This document shows, in pieces, positions 54,839-62,760 of a stretch of DNA of 64,000 nt. The stretch is from UBA1240 sp045599185 (GTDB lineage Bacteria > Spirochaetota > Spirochaetia > Treponematales > Treponemataceae), in NCBI GenBank assembly GCA_045599185.1, contig JAZRVO010000021.1:47850-111849 (forward strand), read 5' to 3'. The position numbers were made by a program, and so were the translations under genes. Under the pieces are notes generated by a model. That model was not told the origin of the DNA and did not search any database. It saw only the letters and a program-made list of their open reading frames with translations. Position 1 is the first letter of the stretch; the number at the start of each line of letters is the position of its first letter.

Positions 54839-55333
54839 CTATTTTACCTGACTGTAAAGTCCTGCAATGTTTGTACGCCATTCAAACTGCTTGTCGCGTT
54901 CTTCCCATTCAATTATGCGCCGTATGGTAAAATGGCGTAAATCGTGCGGATTTTCAAAATAGGCAACGGCAAAACGCCCCTGCCCTATATAAGTAATTTT
55001 TTCATTTGTTCCAAGTTTTTCCTGCTTGTTAAGAATTTCAAGTACGCAGTCAAAATGCATCGGTTCGCCGGTTGCCTTATCGGCCAGTGCACTGGGCAAA
55101 TCGTGTATGGGCTGCTTGCAGTGCGGACAAGTCGGCGTGTCAAGCTGAGGACTTTCAAAATGTTCCTCGTGTCGGCGGTCGCCAAAACGGTTGTTATAGC
55201 CTCGGTTGCCACGGCGGTTTCTAAAATTGTCGTCGCGTTCGCTGCGTTCCCCCCGGTTGTGGCTGCGGTTAGAATCGTAGCGGTTATTTGAATGGCGGCC
55301 GGCGTAGCGGTTTTCTGTGTTATCTAATGCCAT
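54839..55333 (-). CDS. RGG-rich protein with zinc-knuckle domain
   Basis: 164 residues. The first 58 residues are Arg/Asn/Gly-rich (RHSNNRYDSNRSHNRGERSE), an RNA-binding-like tail. Then CPHCKQPIHDLPSALADKA and MHFDCVLEIL supply three Cys and a His that could hold one zinc, followed by a mixed alpha/beta end (YIGQGRFAVAYFENPHDLRH, RRIIEWEERDKQFEW). Not a known family by motif. The ATG overlaps the previous frame by 14 nt. Last gene of the rpsP-led or HD-GYP-led cluster; function unknown, an RNA- or ribosome-linked role is inference. Confidence 0.78.
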   Translation of the reverse strand: MALDNTENRYAGRHSNNRYDSNRSHNRGERSERDDNFRNRRGNRGYNNRFGDRRHEEHFESPQLDTPTCPHCKQPIHDLPSALADKATGEPMHFDCVLEILNKQEKLGTNEKITYIGQGRFAVAYFENPHDLRHFTIRRIIEWEERDKQFEWRTNIAGLYSQVK

Positions 55334-55508
55334 AGAATGAATGTCCTTGCGAAATATTTTTATCCACCACGAGACTGTTGCTCAAAACTTGGGCAATACG
55401 TTGTATAGCTCCATCAAGGTAAGCCGGGTCATGAATTTTTATCTTTAGTTCCTCTACTCTGGCGGAACGCGCTGCTTTTGCCGCAGCTTTTTTTGACACA
55501 GAACTCAT
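55320..55508 (-). CDS. Small basic protein of unknown function
   Basis: 62 residues. Starts by ATGA overlap with the yraN stop and ends overlapping the next gene by 14 nt, which argues for a real coding unit. N-terminal Ala/Lys-rich segment (SKKAAAKAARSARVEELKIK), then a helical AYLDGAIQRIAQVLSNSLV. No family recognised. Confidence 0.6.
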   Translation of the reverse strand: MSSVSKKAAAKAARSARVEELKIKIHDPAYLDGAIQRIAQVLSNSLVVDKNISQGHSFYGIR

Positions 55509-55876
55509 ATGGTCTCCGAAAAAGCGTTCTCTATGTGGTACATTTGACTTTTGCCCGGCATGTCTACTGCCAGAACATCAAAGCGCACATAGCAATTATT
55601 ATATTCTTTGTGCACCGCCATAAAACTTTTTGCAGTTTTAATTATCCGGTGCTGTTTTACCGCATTGACAGCCTGTTCCAAATCGTAAAAGTCGCCGTTT
55701 GGCCATGTTTTTACTTCTACAAATACCAGCGTATCATTTTTGCGGGCAATTATATCTACTTCGCCGGTTTTTGTGCGCCAGTTGCGTTCTACAATCGCAT
55801 AACCCTGACCTTTCAAAAAATCGGCAGCACGGCTTTCGCCGGTGTTTCCAATGGTTTTGTTTTCAGATTTTGCCAT
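55505..55876 (-). CDS. yraN: YraN-family (UPF0102) endonuclease-like protein
   Basis: About 123 residues from the ATG at 55876. Endonuclease-fold motifs NTGESRAADFLKGQGYAIVE, WRTKTGEVDIIARKND and LVFVEVKTW give the Glu...Asp...ExK active site of PD-(D/E)XK enzymes. Exact function unknown. The start overlaps the HD-GYP stop by 14 nt; the longer frame to 55909 would sit in that gene. Confidence 0.9.
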   Translation of the reverse strand: MAKSENKTIGNTGESRAADFLKGQGYAIVERNWRTKTGEVDIIARKNDTLVFVEVKTWPNGDFYDLEQAVNAVKQHRIIKTAKSFMAVHKEYNNCYVRFDVLAVDMPGKSQMYHIENAFSETI

Positions 55877-57119
55877 GAAAATCTTTCTCGTCCAAAGCCC
55901 TGGCAACAAAAACAGAACTTTCCTTGGAAAGATGTACCACCGGTCCGGAACTGGCCGGATAATGCATTCCGTTGCTGGAAATCATTACGCGCACATCAGG
56001 ACGCAGCGGTGCGTTTTCGTTCACCTGCACAACACGGGCAATAGACGCATCACTTAGCAGAACCATGGAACCAATCGGGTAAACACCCATACTCTGAATG
56101 AAAGCCATAACGATTTCAGGCGCAAACTGCTGCCCTTTATCGTTAATGAGAACTTTCATTGCTTCGTACCCCAGCATACTGCTGCGGTACTGTTTTTCTG
56201 TTACCATTGCTTCAAAAGCGTCGGCAACAGCTATAATTTTCGCACCCTGACAAATCCTGTCCCCCGTTAACCCCTTAGGATAGCCTTTGCCGTCAAAGCG
56301 TTCGTGGTGCTGAGAAACTATATCTGTAATATCGCTGGAATAATGCAGCAGGTTGCTGCACAGGCGTTCACTTTCGCTGCTGTGCATTTTCAATCGCGCC
56401 AGTTCTTCGGCCGTAAGCGAACCGTTTTTGTTTACAATCGTGTCGTTTACAAGCACCATTCCAAAGTCGTGTACCAAAGCCGCAATAACGTAAGTTTTAA
56501 GCTTTTTTTCGGGTACACCAATTTTTCTGCATACAAGATACGTAATAATTGCGCAGTTTACTGCAGATTTTGCAAAATCGCGCACCTTTACTAAACCGGC
56601 AAGCAGAAAACTTGCCATTAAATGCTGGTTCTGCGCCATAAGTTCCAGAATACTGTCCGCAAGGGATTCAATTTGCGGCGACAAATCTCGCGCCGCCTGT
56701 GACCTTATTGAATCAAAAACAATTCCCATTGCGTCTACAGTTTCCATGTAGCATATATACAGAGGATTTTCTTCAAGACTTGCATAGTCATCACCGGCAT
56801 TGTTCAGCGGCGGCGATTCTGCAACTGCGGAATCCGTGTCGTCTTCCTCCAGCTCGTCCAGTTCTTCCAAATCGTCAAGCTCTTCCAGCTCTTCAACGTC
56901 GTCAGCGGCATTCAAAAGCTCATCAAGTTCCATGGCAGAATTAGTTAAAAGATGACCGTAAGTAACAACGTATGGAATATTCCACTTTTTCAGCGTATCA
57001 AGGTGATATTTTTTAACGGGCTTTTTTTCGGCCAAAAACATGTTTTTACCGTCGTCAAAAAACACCGGTGCCGAAAACCTCATTCCCAATTCAATAGTTT
57101 CGCTTTTAATCTTGTCCAT
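55863..57119 (-). CDS. HD-GYP domain cyclic-di-GMP phosphodiesterase
   Basis: 418 residues. N-terminal DUF3391-like region, an acidic Leu-rich stretch (VEELEELDDLEELDELEEDD, near 75-95), then the HD-GYP domain with LVHDFGMVLVNDTIVNKNG (HD), RLKMHSSESERLCSNLL, SQHHERFDGKGYPKGLTGDR (GYP) and ADAFEAMVTEKQYR. All metal and GYP residues look intact, so c-di-GMP hydrolysis is likely. Lies among FliK/FlhB-like genes, which fits motility control. The start overlaps the FlhB-like gene by 14 nt. Confidence 0.92.
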   Translation of the reverse strand: MDKIKSETIELGMRFSAPVFFDDGKNMFLAEKKPVKKYHLDTLKKWNIPYVVTYGHLLTNSAMELDELLNAADDVEELEELDDLEELDELEEDDTDSAVAESPPLNNAGDDYASLEENPLYICYMETVDAMGIVFDSIRSQAARDLSPQIESLADSILELMAQNQHLMASFLLAGLVKVRDFAKSAVNCAIITYLVCRKIGVPEKKLKTYVIAALVHDFGMVLVNDTIVNKNGSLTAEELARLKMHSSESERLCSNLLHYSSDITDIVSQHHERFDGKGYPKGLTGDRICQGAKIIAVADAFEAMVTEKQYRSSMLGYEAMKVLINDKGQQFAPEIVMAFIQSMGVYPIGSMVLLSDASIARVVQVNENAPLRPDVRVMISSNGMHYPASSGPVVHLSKESSVFVARALDEKDFHGKI

Positions 57120-57363
57120 CTTTCATCCTAATCAAAAAAGAAAAAATACCGGCTACAACTTCGTAGGTTTCTGGCGGTATAAGTTCTCCAACTTCATACA
57201 TTGAAAGTATTTGCGCCGTCATTTCATCTTGTTCAACATGAACGTTATTTTCTTCCGCAATCTGTAAAATACGGTCTGCAAGGTCGCCCTTTCCCTTTGC
57301 AACAATAAAAGGCGCCACCGCTCCTTCCGGGTAGCGCAGTGCCACAGCCTGTTTTCTGTTCAT
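57106..57363 (-). CDS. FlhB C-terminal-like small protein
   Basis: 85 residues resembling the cytoplasmic autocleaved part of FlhB (the 'FlhX/YlqH' type): RKQAVALRYPEGAVAPFIVAKG, LADRILQIAEENNVHVEQDE, AQILSMYEVGELIPPETYEVVA. The cleavable NPTH of full FlhB is absent; the sequence starts at the region after it. It follows the FliK-like gene with ATGA overlap. Such paralogues may substitute for the FlhB C-terminus in flagellar export switching. Confidence 0.85.
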   Translation of the reverse strand: MNRKQAVALRYPEGAVAPFIVAKGKGDLADRILQIAEENNVHVEQDEMTAQILSMYEVGELIPPETYEVVAGIFSFLIRMKDGQD

Positions 57364-58502
57364 ACCACCTGGTCAACTCCATTTACGCAAACTGAAGTAT
57401 CTGTAAAAACCTCTTCGGCAACCTGCTGCCTGTAGGCAATCCGGGCAGAAAAACCCGGTATGCCGGAAAAACGCCGGTTAAGGCAGTCGCTAAGCAGAAG
57501 GCAAAGCTGCTGCTGGCGGCTAAAACTTGCCGCCGGTGTCTGAGCAAAAAACACCCGTAATTTTTTATTGTCCGTGTACATATTTTTCGGTAAAAAAAAT
57601 TCAAAAATCAAGCCTTTTTCTTCATTTTTAGCACTCAGATAAAATTTTTCTGTGTGTTTCTGTTTGGGGTCGCACAGAAAGCGCAGTGAGCCAGACCATG
57701 TTTTTTCGTTGATTTCGGTGGCAAAAGGCAGAACAACCCAGTGCGTGTTTTGCCCGCTTACGTGGTTTGCAAGCGTAAGCAAACCGGGTTTTTGCGCCAG
57801 CGCCGTACTGAAATTGGTAAAAAGCCGGCTAAAAATGTTTCTGTCTTCTCCGGCGTTCGTCCGTTCCAAAGGCTCTTCATCCTGATATGCGCCGTTCCGG
57901 TTTTCGCCATTATTCTGCAAGTCAAGCATCAAAAGCAGTTCTTCTATCTGTTCTTCGGTGGCATTTATGCCTTTATCAGCCAGAAAAGCTTCAATTTCGG
58001 CAGCGGTTTTTGCATTTTTTCCATATCTGGCAAGTTTTTTTTGCAGTTTAAGCAGGGTTTCCTTGCTAAAAGCCGTCTTGTTTTCTTTGGCAAACTGAAA
58101 AATTTTGACGTTTGCATCGGTTTCTGCAAGGCCGCTTTCTGCAATCATGCGCCACACGTCTGCGCTGCCCGGTGTTTCAGACAAAATCTGGTTCCTGCTG
58201 CCTAACCGGACAGCGGCCGTTTCCTGAGGCACAAGCTTTATTGAATTGTTTTCTATCTGAACACGGGCTTTAAAACTTTGCCCCGTTTGTACCGGATTTT
58301 GTGTTTTAACTTCAAAACGCTGCCCGGCAAAGCTTACAATTGTAGCACCGGCCCTGTTATGTCCAAGCACGCGCACAAAAACAAAATCGCCGTTTTTTAT
58401 GCCCTGTGCGTTTGCCGGGTCGTGATTTATTGAGATATTAGCTGTTGCCTGAGTTATGCCGTTCTGCCACACGTTTAATTTTTCGGAAAAATAAAGGGGC
58501 AA
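57360..58502 (-). CDS. FliK/YlqG-like protein beside the FlhB-like gene
   Basis: 380 residues. N-terminal part is soluble, Asn/Gln-rich (NGDFVFVRVLGHNRAGATIV), C-terminal part has FliK-C-like strands (THWVVLPFATEINEKTWSGS, KGLIFEFFLPKNMYTDNKKL, RQQQLCLLLSDCLNRRFSGI). The start is a TTG at 58502 without a clear ribosome-binding site; a downstream start cannot be excluded. Couples with the FlhB-like gene by ATGA. Role in hook-length control is a family inference. Confidence 0.72.
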   Translation of the reverse strand: MPLYFSEKLNVWQNGITQATANISINHDPANAQGIKNGDFVFVRVLGHNRAGATIVSFAGQRFEVKTQNPVQTGQSFKARVQIENNSIKLVPQETAAVRLGSRNQILSETPGSADVWRMIAESGLAETDANVKIFQFAKENKTAFSKETLLKLQKKLARYGKNAKTAAEIEAFLADKGINATEEQIEELLLMLDLQNNGENRNGAYQDEEPLERTNAGEDRNIFSRLFTNFSTALAQKPGLLTLANHVSGQNTHWVVLPFATEINEKTWSGSLRFLCDPKQKHTEKFYLSAKNEEKGLIFEFFLPKNMYTDNKKLRVFFAQTPAASFSRQQQLCLLLSDCLNRRFSGIPGFSARIAYRQQVAEEVFTDTSVCVNGVDQVV

Positions 58503-58630
58503 ATGAAATACAAAATTGTAAAACCTTCATCTTTTACGTGAATGCTAAAGTTTTTTACATTAATCTGAAAAAAATATGAAAATCTAGTGAATGAATTATA
58601 AAAAAGCCGCGCACGATACAGACATACGGG

Positions 58631-58670
58631 CAAAAAAAAAGCAGAATGAAGCTCATTCTGCTTTTTTTTC
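58631..58670 (-). terminator. Terminator of the rpsP-rplS operon
   Basis: GCAGAATGA (58641-58649) pairs with TCATTCTGC (58653-58661), long A-run on one side and T-run on the other. Confidence 0.87.
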
Positions 58671-58697
58671 ACTTATGCTGCGTAGCAAAGATTAAGA

Positions 58698-59057
58698 CTA
58701 TTTGTCTGTTTTCTTTGTGATAAGTTCTTTAATTTTGGCATCCTTACCGATTTTGTCGCGGATGTAGTAAAGTTTTGCACGGCGTACTTTACCAGGGCGA
58801 ACAACTTCGATTTTTGCAATGCGTGGTGAGTTTACAGGGAAGATTCTTTCTACACCAACACCGTATGAGTTTTTGCGTACAGTGAAAGTCTTAGAAATTC
58901 CAGCACCCTTAAAACAAATTACAGCACCTTCATAAACCTGAACACGTTCTGTTTTACCTTCAATGATTTTGAAGTAAACTTTTACAGTGTCACCAACTTT
59001 AAAAGGAGCAATATCGGTTCTTGTTTGAGCCGCTTCAATAGTCTTAATTACGTCCAT
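58698..59057 (-). CDS. rplS: 50S ribosomal protein L19
   Basis: 119 residues from the ATG at 59057, with AGGAG upstream, overlapping trmD by 14 nt; the frame open to 59123 lies inside trmD. Typical VKVYFKIIEGKTERVQVYEG, ISKTFTVRKNSYGVGVERIF and RRAKLYYIRD. Last gene of the rpsP operon. Confidence 0.97.
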   Translation of the reverse strand: MDVIKTIEAAQTRTDIAPFKVGDTVKVYFKIIEGKTERVQVYEGAVICFKGAGISKTFTVRKNSYGVGVERIFPVNSPRIAKIEVVRPGKVRRAKLYYIRDKIGKDAKIKELITKKTDK

Positions 59058-59850
59058 TATTTTCTCCTGTTTGTACAGGCGGCGTTTTATGTTTGCGCCG
59101 CTTTTTGGGCTTTTCTTTTGCAAGACCGGTTAATTCCAAAATCATCTCTTCAGCTTCCGCCGTAAGAGTGCCGTTCTGTCGCGCGGCAGTAATTAAATCG
59201 GGCCGCACGGCCAAAGTTTTAGCCAGTCTTTTTTTAAGCCGCCACTTCCTGATATTCTCATGATGTCCGGACAAAAGCACTTCGGGAACTTCCATTCCCT
59301 TGTAAACTTCCGGCCTTGTGTACTGAGGATACTCAAGAAGCCCGTCAGAATAACTTTCTTCGTCAAGAGATTCGCTTGAAATAACCCCGTCAATAAGGCG
59401 GTAAACAGTATCAATTACCACCAGTGCAGCTACTTCACCCGATGACATTACGTAATCTCCAATGGAAATCTCGTCATCGACCCTTGAATCGATTATCCGC
59501 TGGTCAATACCTTCGTAGCGACCGCAAATAAGCACCAAATCAGTTTCCTGACTTAATTCCTGCGCCAGCTTTTGCGTTAAAGGTTTACCCGAAGGGGTAA
59601 CATACACAACGCGCTTTTTATAAGATTCAACGGAATCTAGCGCAAGACCGAGGGTTTCCGGCAACATAAGCATTCCGGCACCGCCCCCGTACGGGTTATC
59701 GTCACAAGTTTTATGTTTATCAAAAGCAAAATCTCTGATATTCACCAAGTCGTAGGCAATAATTCCCTTTTCAACCGCCTTTTTCATAATTGAAGTTTCA
59801 AAAAAGGCTTTAGGTATTTCAGGGAACAAGGTCAGCACATGGAATTTCAT
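59044..59850 (-). CDS. trmD: tRNA (guanine-N1)-methyltransferase TrmD
   Basis: Methylates G37 next to the anticodon. 268 residues with the trefoil-knot features: FHVLTLFPEIPKAFFETSIM, DDNPYGGGAGMLMLPETLGL, LICGRYEGIDQRIIDSRVDD, EISIGDYVMSSGEVAALVVI. C-terminus is Lys/Arg-rich (KPKKRRKHKTPPVQTGENNG). Confidence 0.97.
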   Translation of the reverse strand: MKFHVLTLFPEIPKAFFETSIMKKAVEKGIIAYDLVNIRDFAFDKHKTCDDNPYGGGAGMLMLPETLGLALDSVESYKKRVVYVTPSGKPLTQKLAQELSQETDLVLICGRYEGIDQRIIDSRVDDEISIGDYVMSSGEVAALVVIDTVYRLIDGVISSESLDEESYSDGLLEYPQYTRPEVYKGMEVPEVLLSGHHENIRKWRLKKRLAKTLAVRPDLITAARQNGTLTAEAEEMILELTGLAKEKPKKRRKHKTPPVQTGENNGRN

Positions 59851-59853
59851 AGA

Positions 59854-60435
59854 CTACTCCAGAACCCAGAGGTGCATCAGTTGTACCGTTCTCCGTTCCA
59901 AATCAACCTCGCCGATAAATTCCTTTTTGAAAGGAACAAGCCGGACGCGTGAATGATCTTCACCCGGAGGGGTAAAACTCTCGGATAAGGCTACTTCCAA
60001 AAGGTTGCCTGCTCCGCCTTCCATTACGCTTGTAATCGTACCTATTTCAATAGGCGCAGTCCTCGCTGCACACCCGTTTTGTCCGCCGTAAACCAGCGTA
60101 CATTGTTTCAAATCTTCAACATAATACTCATCCTCATTCAAAGGACAAGCCATGTCGCGTGGAACCAGTATTTCCCAGTTGCGATACTTTGCAGCATCGT
60201 CAGCACTGTTTATGCCGGCACACTTCATCAACAGACTGTTAACAGAACCTTCAACCGATTCAACACCGAATTTTCTGGTAATGCTACCATTCCGTAAAGT
60301 AACTTCCGTAAAGTTTGCAAAGTGCCCACATTCGCCAGAAGTACTTTCAACTTTAAATTTGCCCGTCAATCCATGGGATGAACGAACAATCCCCACAACA
60401 AACTGCTGATTTGCCGTACTTGAGCTCTGCTCCAT
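59854..60435 (-). CDS. rimM: Ribosome maturation factor RimM
   Basis: 193 residues with the N-terminal VGIVRSSHGLTGKFKVEST barrel and the PRC-barrel EYYVEDLKQCTLVYGGQNGC plus EIGTITSVMEGGAGNLLEVA, LVPFKKEFIGEVDLERRTVQ. Acts on the 16S 3' domain head with S19. Starts within the khpA stop codon (TGATG). Confidence 0.95.
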   Translation of the reverse strand: MEQSSSTANQQFVVGIVRSSHGLTGKFKVESTSGECGHFANFTEVTLRNGSITRKFGVESVEGSVNSLLMKCAGINSADDAAKYRNWEILVPRDMACPLNEDEYYVEDLKQCTLVYGGQNGCAARTAPIEIGTITSVMEGGAGNLLEVALSESFTPPGEDHSRVRLVPFKKEFIGEVDLERRTVQLMHLWVLE

Positions 60436-60668
60436 CAGTCAAGGATTTCCAGTGTATAACGTTTTCCGGTTTTTCCGGAAGTTGCACTTAAAACGGTGCG
60501 CAAAGCCTTAGCAATACGTCCGTATTTTCCAATAACTTTTCCGATATCAGCTTGAGCAACACGCAATTCAAGAACAGTTGCTTTGTCGCCTTCAACCTCA
60601 TTTACCGAGACAGCGCTGGGGTCATCGACCAATGATTTGGCTACATATTCAATCAGGTCTTTTTCCAT
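60435..60668 (-). CDS. khpA: KH-domain RNA-binding protein KhpA
   Basis: 77 residues of the KH type II protein between rpsP and rimM. Has VGDKATVLELRVAQADIGKV-like strands and the GxxG loop as VIGKYGRIAKALRTVLSA. Binds RNA with KhpB in related bacteria. Confidence 0.93.
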   Translation of the reverse strand: MEKDLIEYVAKSLVDDPSAVSVNEVEGDKATVLELRVAQADIGKVIGKYGRIAKALRTVLSATSGKTGKRYTLEILD

Positions 60669-60686
60669 CCCCTACTCCTCGAAAAA

Positions 60687-60932
60687 TTAGATGCTAAAGC
60701 TTTTTTTGTTGAAGATTTTGCGTACAATAGCAGTAGGCTGTGCACCTACGCTAAGCCAGTAGCGTGCGCGTTCTTCGTTGAAAGAAATCTGATTTTCTTC
60801 CTTTTCAATTGGCTGATACACACCGATTTCATCAAGTGTGGCTCCGTCGCGTGGCTTACGAACATCCTGAACTACGATGCGGTAGAAAGGGCGTCCTTTT
60901 GTGCCAAACTTCTTAAGTCTGATTTTTACCAC
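60687..60932 (-). CDS. rpsP: 30S ribosomal protein S16
   Basis: 81 residues, VKIRLKKFGTKGRPFYRIVV and IGVYQPIEKEENQISFNEER and ARYWLSVGAQPTAIVRKIF. Start is GTG at 60932 with GGAGA 6 nt upstream. First gene of the operon. Confidence 0.97.
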   Translation of the reverse strand: MVKIRLKKFGTKGRPFYRIVVQDVRKPRDGATLDEIGVYQPIEKEENQISFNEERARYWLSVGAQPTAIVRKIFNKKSFSI

Positions 60933-61025
60933 TTGTTTCTCCCAAATGTATTTATTTTCAGCCGGTTTTAAGAAAACTTAAAAACAGCTGATTTTTTGCA
61001 AACTCTTTTCTGTGAGTGAATATAT

Positions 61026-61054
61026 TTTATACAAAAAACCGCATAAAAAGTCAA
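61026..61054 (-). promoter_or_regulatory. Promoter of the rpsP-khpA-rimM-trmD-rplS operon
   Basis: TTGACT (61049-61054), 17-bp spacer, TATAAA (61026-61031) on the minus strand; expected leader about 87 nt before the GTG start. Confidence 0.75.
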
Positions 61055-61118
61055 GATTTTCAAGTCTTTTGTCGACTATAGACAGTTTACACAGATGCCT
61101 CAAAAAACAGAAAGCGGC

Positions 61119-61886
61119 CTAATAATTGCTTAAAAATGCCTTTGTCCGCTCTTCCTTAGGATTGTTTATCAGATCTTTTGCGTCGCCTTCTTCCACGATT
61201 ACGCCGCCGTCCATAAAAATAATCCGGTCTGCACAGTCGCGGGCAAATGCCATTTCGTGGGTAACAATAACCATGGTCATTTTTTCTTCTGCAAGCGAAC
61301 GGATTACCTTAAGGATTTCGCCGGTCAGTTCCGGGTCAAGGGCAGAAGTAGGTTCGTCAAAAAACAGAACTTCCGGTTTAAGTGCCAGGGCGCGGGCAAT
61401 TGAAACGCGCTGCTGCTGGCCGCCGCTTAACTGGCACGGGTATGCATCGGCTTTGGATTCAAGCCCCATTTTTTTCAGCAGTTCCATTGCAGTTTTCCGC
61501 GCTTCTTCCGCAGGCGTACCCAGAACATGTATCTGGGCTTCGGTAATGTTGCGCAGAACTGAAAAATGTGGAAACAGATTGAAATTCTGAAAAACCAGAC
61601 CGGTTTTTAAGCCGATTAAGCGCAATGCTTCTTTACCGGCGTAAACCGGGTTCTGGTTTTCGTCGTTTTTTACCAGATTTTCACCGCATACGCTTATATT
61701 GCCCGAAGAAACCTGTTCCAGCTGGGTAATGCACCTTAGCATCGTAGATTTTCCAGACCCTGAAGGCCCGATGATGGCTACAACTTCGCCTTTGTTTACG
61801 GAAAACGAAATGTCCTTAATAACTTCCAGAGCCTGTTCTTTATGAAAAAATGTTTTTTTCAAGTGTTCAACACGAATAATTTCCAT
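61119..61886 (-). CDS. Polar amino-acid ABC transporter ATPase (GlnQ type)
   Basis: 255 residues: IIGPSGSGKSTMLRCITQLE (Walker A), LVFQNFNLFPHFSVLRN (Q-loop), CQLSGGQQQRVSIARALAL (signature), EVLFFDEPTSALDPELTGEI (Walker B and D-loop), MVIVTHEMAFARDCADRII (H-loop). Energises the permease at 61925-62560 for amino acid uptake. Substrate unknown. Confidence 0.95.
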   Translation of the reverse strand: MEIIRVEHLKKTFFHKEQALEVIKDISFSVNKGEVVAIIGPSGSGKSTMLRCITQLEQVSSGNISVCGENLVKNDENQNPVYAGKEALRLIGLKTGLVFQNFNLFPHFSVLRNITEAQIHVLGTPAEEARKTAMELLKKMGLESKADAYPCQLSGGQQQRVSIARALALKPEVLFFDEPTSALDPELTGEILKVIRSLAEEKMTMVIVTHEMAFARDCADRIIFMDGGVIVEEGDAKDLINNPKEERTKAFLSNY

Positions 61887-61924
61887 TTTAGTTTGCCTTA
61901 TAATGCTGAAATTTTAATTGCGAA

Positions 61925-62560
61925 TTAATTGTAATACGAAAGTTTCTTTTCAAAACGGGTAAACGCCCACGAAACAAGCCAGTTCATGATGAAATAGAAC
62001 AGACCGGCTATGAATATCGGCATTGTAGAAAACTGGCGGCTGGCAGCGTTCTGTGCAACCCTGAAAAGTTCTGCAACGCCGATTGTCTGAGCGAGTGCCG
62101 TATCTTTTACAAGGGTAATAACTTCGTTGCCGGTGGCTGGCAGAATGCGCTTAACAACCTGCGGCAGCACAATCTTGAAAAATGTCTGTGCCTTTGTAAA
62201 GCCCAAAACTTTTGCCGCTTCATACTGGCCTTTTGCTATTGATTCAATGCCGCCGCGGTAAATTTCTGCAAAATAACAGGCATAATTGATGGAAAATGCA
62301 ATAATAACCGCCGTAAAACGGTTGTAAGAAACTTTTATAATGTAATAAGGGGCAAAATAGACAAAAATAAGCTGCAAAATAAGCGGCGTGCCCCTGACGA
62401 TAAGCATCAGTATTTTTACAGGCCACTGCAAAACCGGGTTTTTAGACATTCTGCCAAGGGCAAAAACCATACCCAGCGGCAGCGAAAAAAGCAAAGTCAA
62501 AAAGAAAACTTCCAAAGACACCAGCGATCCACTAAGCATAGAAAGCAGCATAGTCTTCAC
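61925..62560 (-). CDS. Polar amino-acid ABC transporter permease
   Basis: 211 residues of the HisMQ/GlnP type, 4-5 helices. Starts GTG at 62560 with GGGGG 7 nt upstream. The EAA loop is EAAKVLGFTKAQTFFKIVLP, which docks the ATPase; RGTPLILQLIFVYFAPYYI is typical. Single permease, so a homodimer is expected. Confidence 0.95.
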   Translation of the reverse strand: MKTMLLSMLSGSLVSLEVFFLTLLFSLPLGMVFALGRMSKNPVLQWPVKILMLIVRGTPLILQLIFVYFAPYYIIKVSYNRFTAVIIAFSINYACYFAEIYRGGIESIAKGQYEAAKVLGFTKAQTFFKIVLPQVVKRILPATGNEVITLVKDTALAQTIGVAELFRVAQNAASRQFSTMPIFIAGLFYFIMNWLVSWAFTRFEKKLSYYN

Positions 62561-62714
62561 AATATTACCCCCAAGTGCGCAACCTGTGCGTTTTTAACCC
62601 CTAAAAACTGCTGTTTTTTTGGGCGTGCGCTGCCGGTTTGTTAACCAGCAACTTAAAATAACTGAAAAAATGTGCCGGATTCGGAAACCAGACGGCAAAA
62701 TCCGGCTTAGATAA

Positions 62715-62750
62715 AAAAACTGCTGCCGGTACAGTTTTCAGCACCGGCAG
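62715..62750 (-). terminator. Partial terminator between binding-protein and permease genes
   Basis: CTGCCGGT (62723-62730) pairs with ACCGGCAG (62743-62750), then CAG and seven T. Would lower permease/ATPase expression relative to the binding protein. The 200-nt gap 62561-62760 holds nothing else. Confidence 0.6.
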
Positions 62751-62760
62751 AATGAACAGA

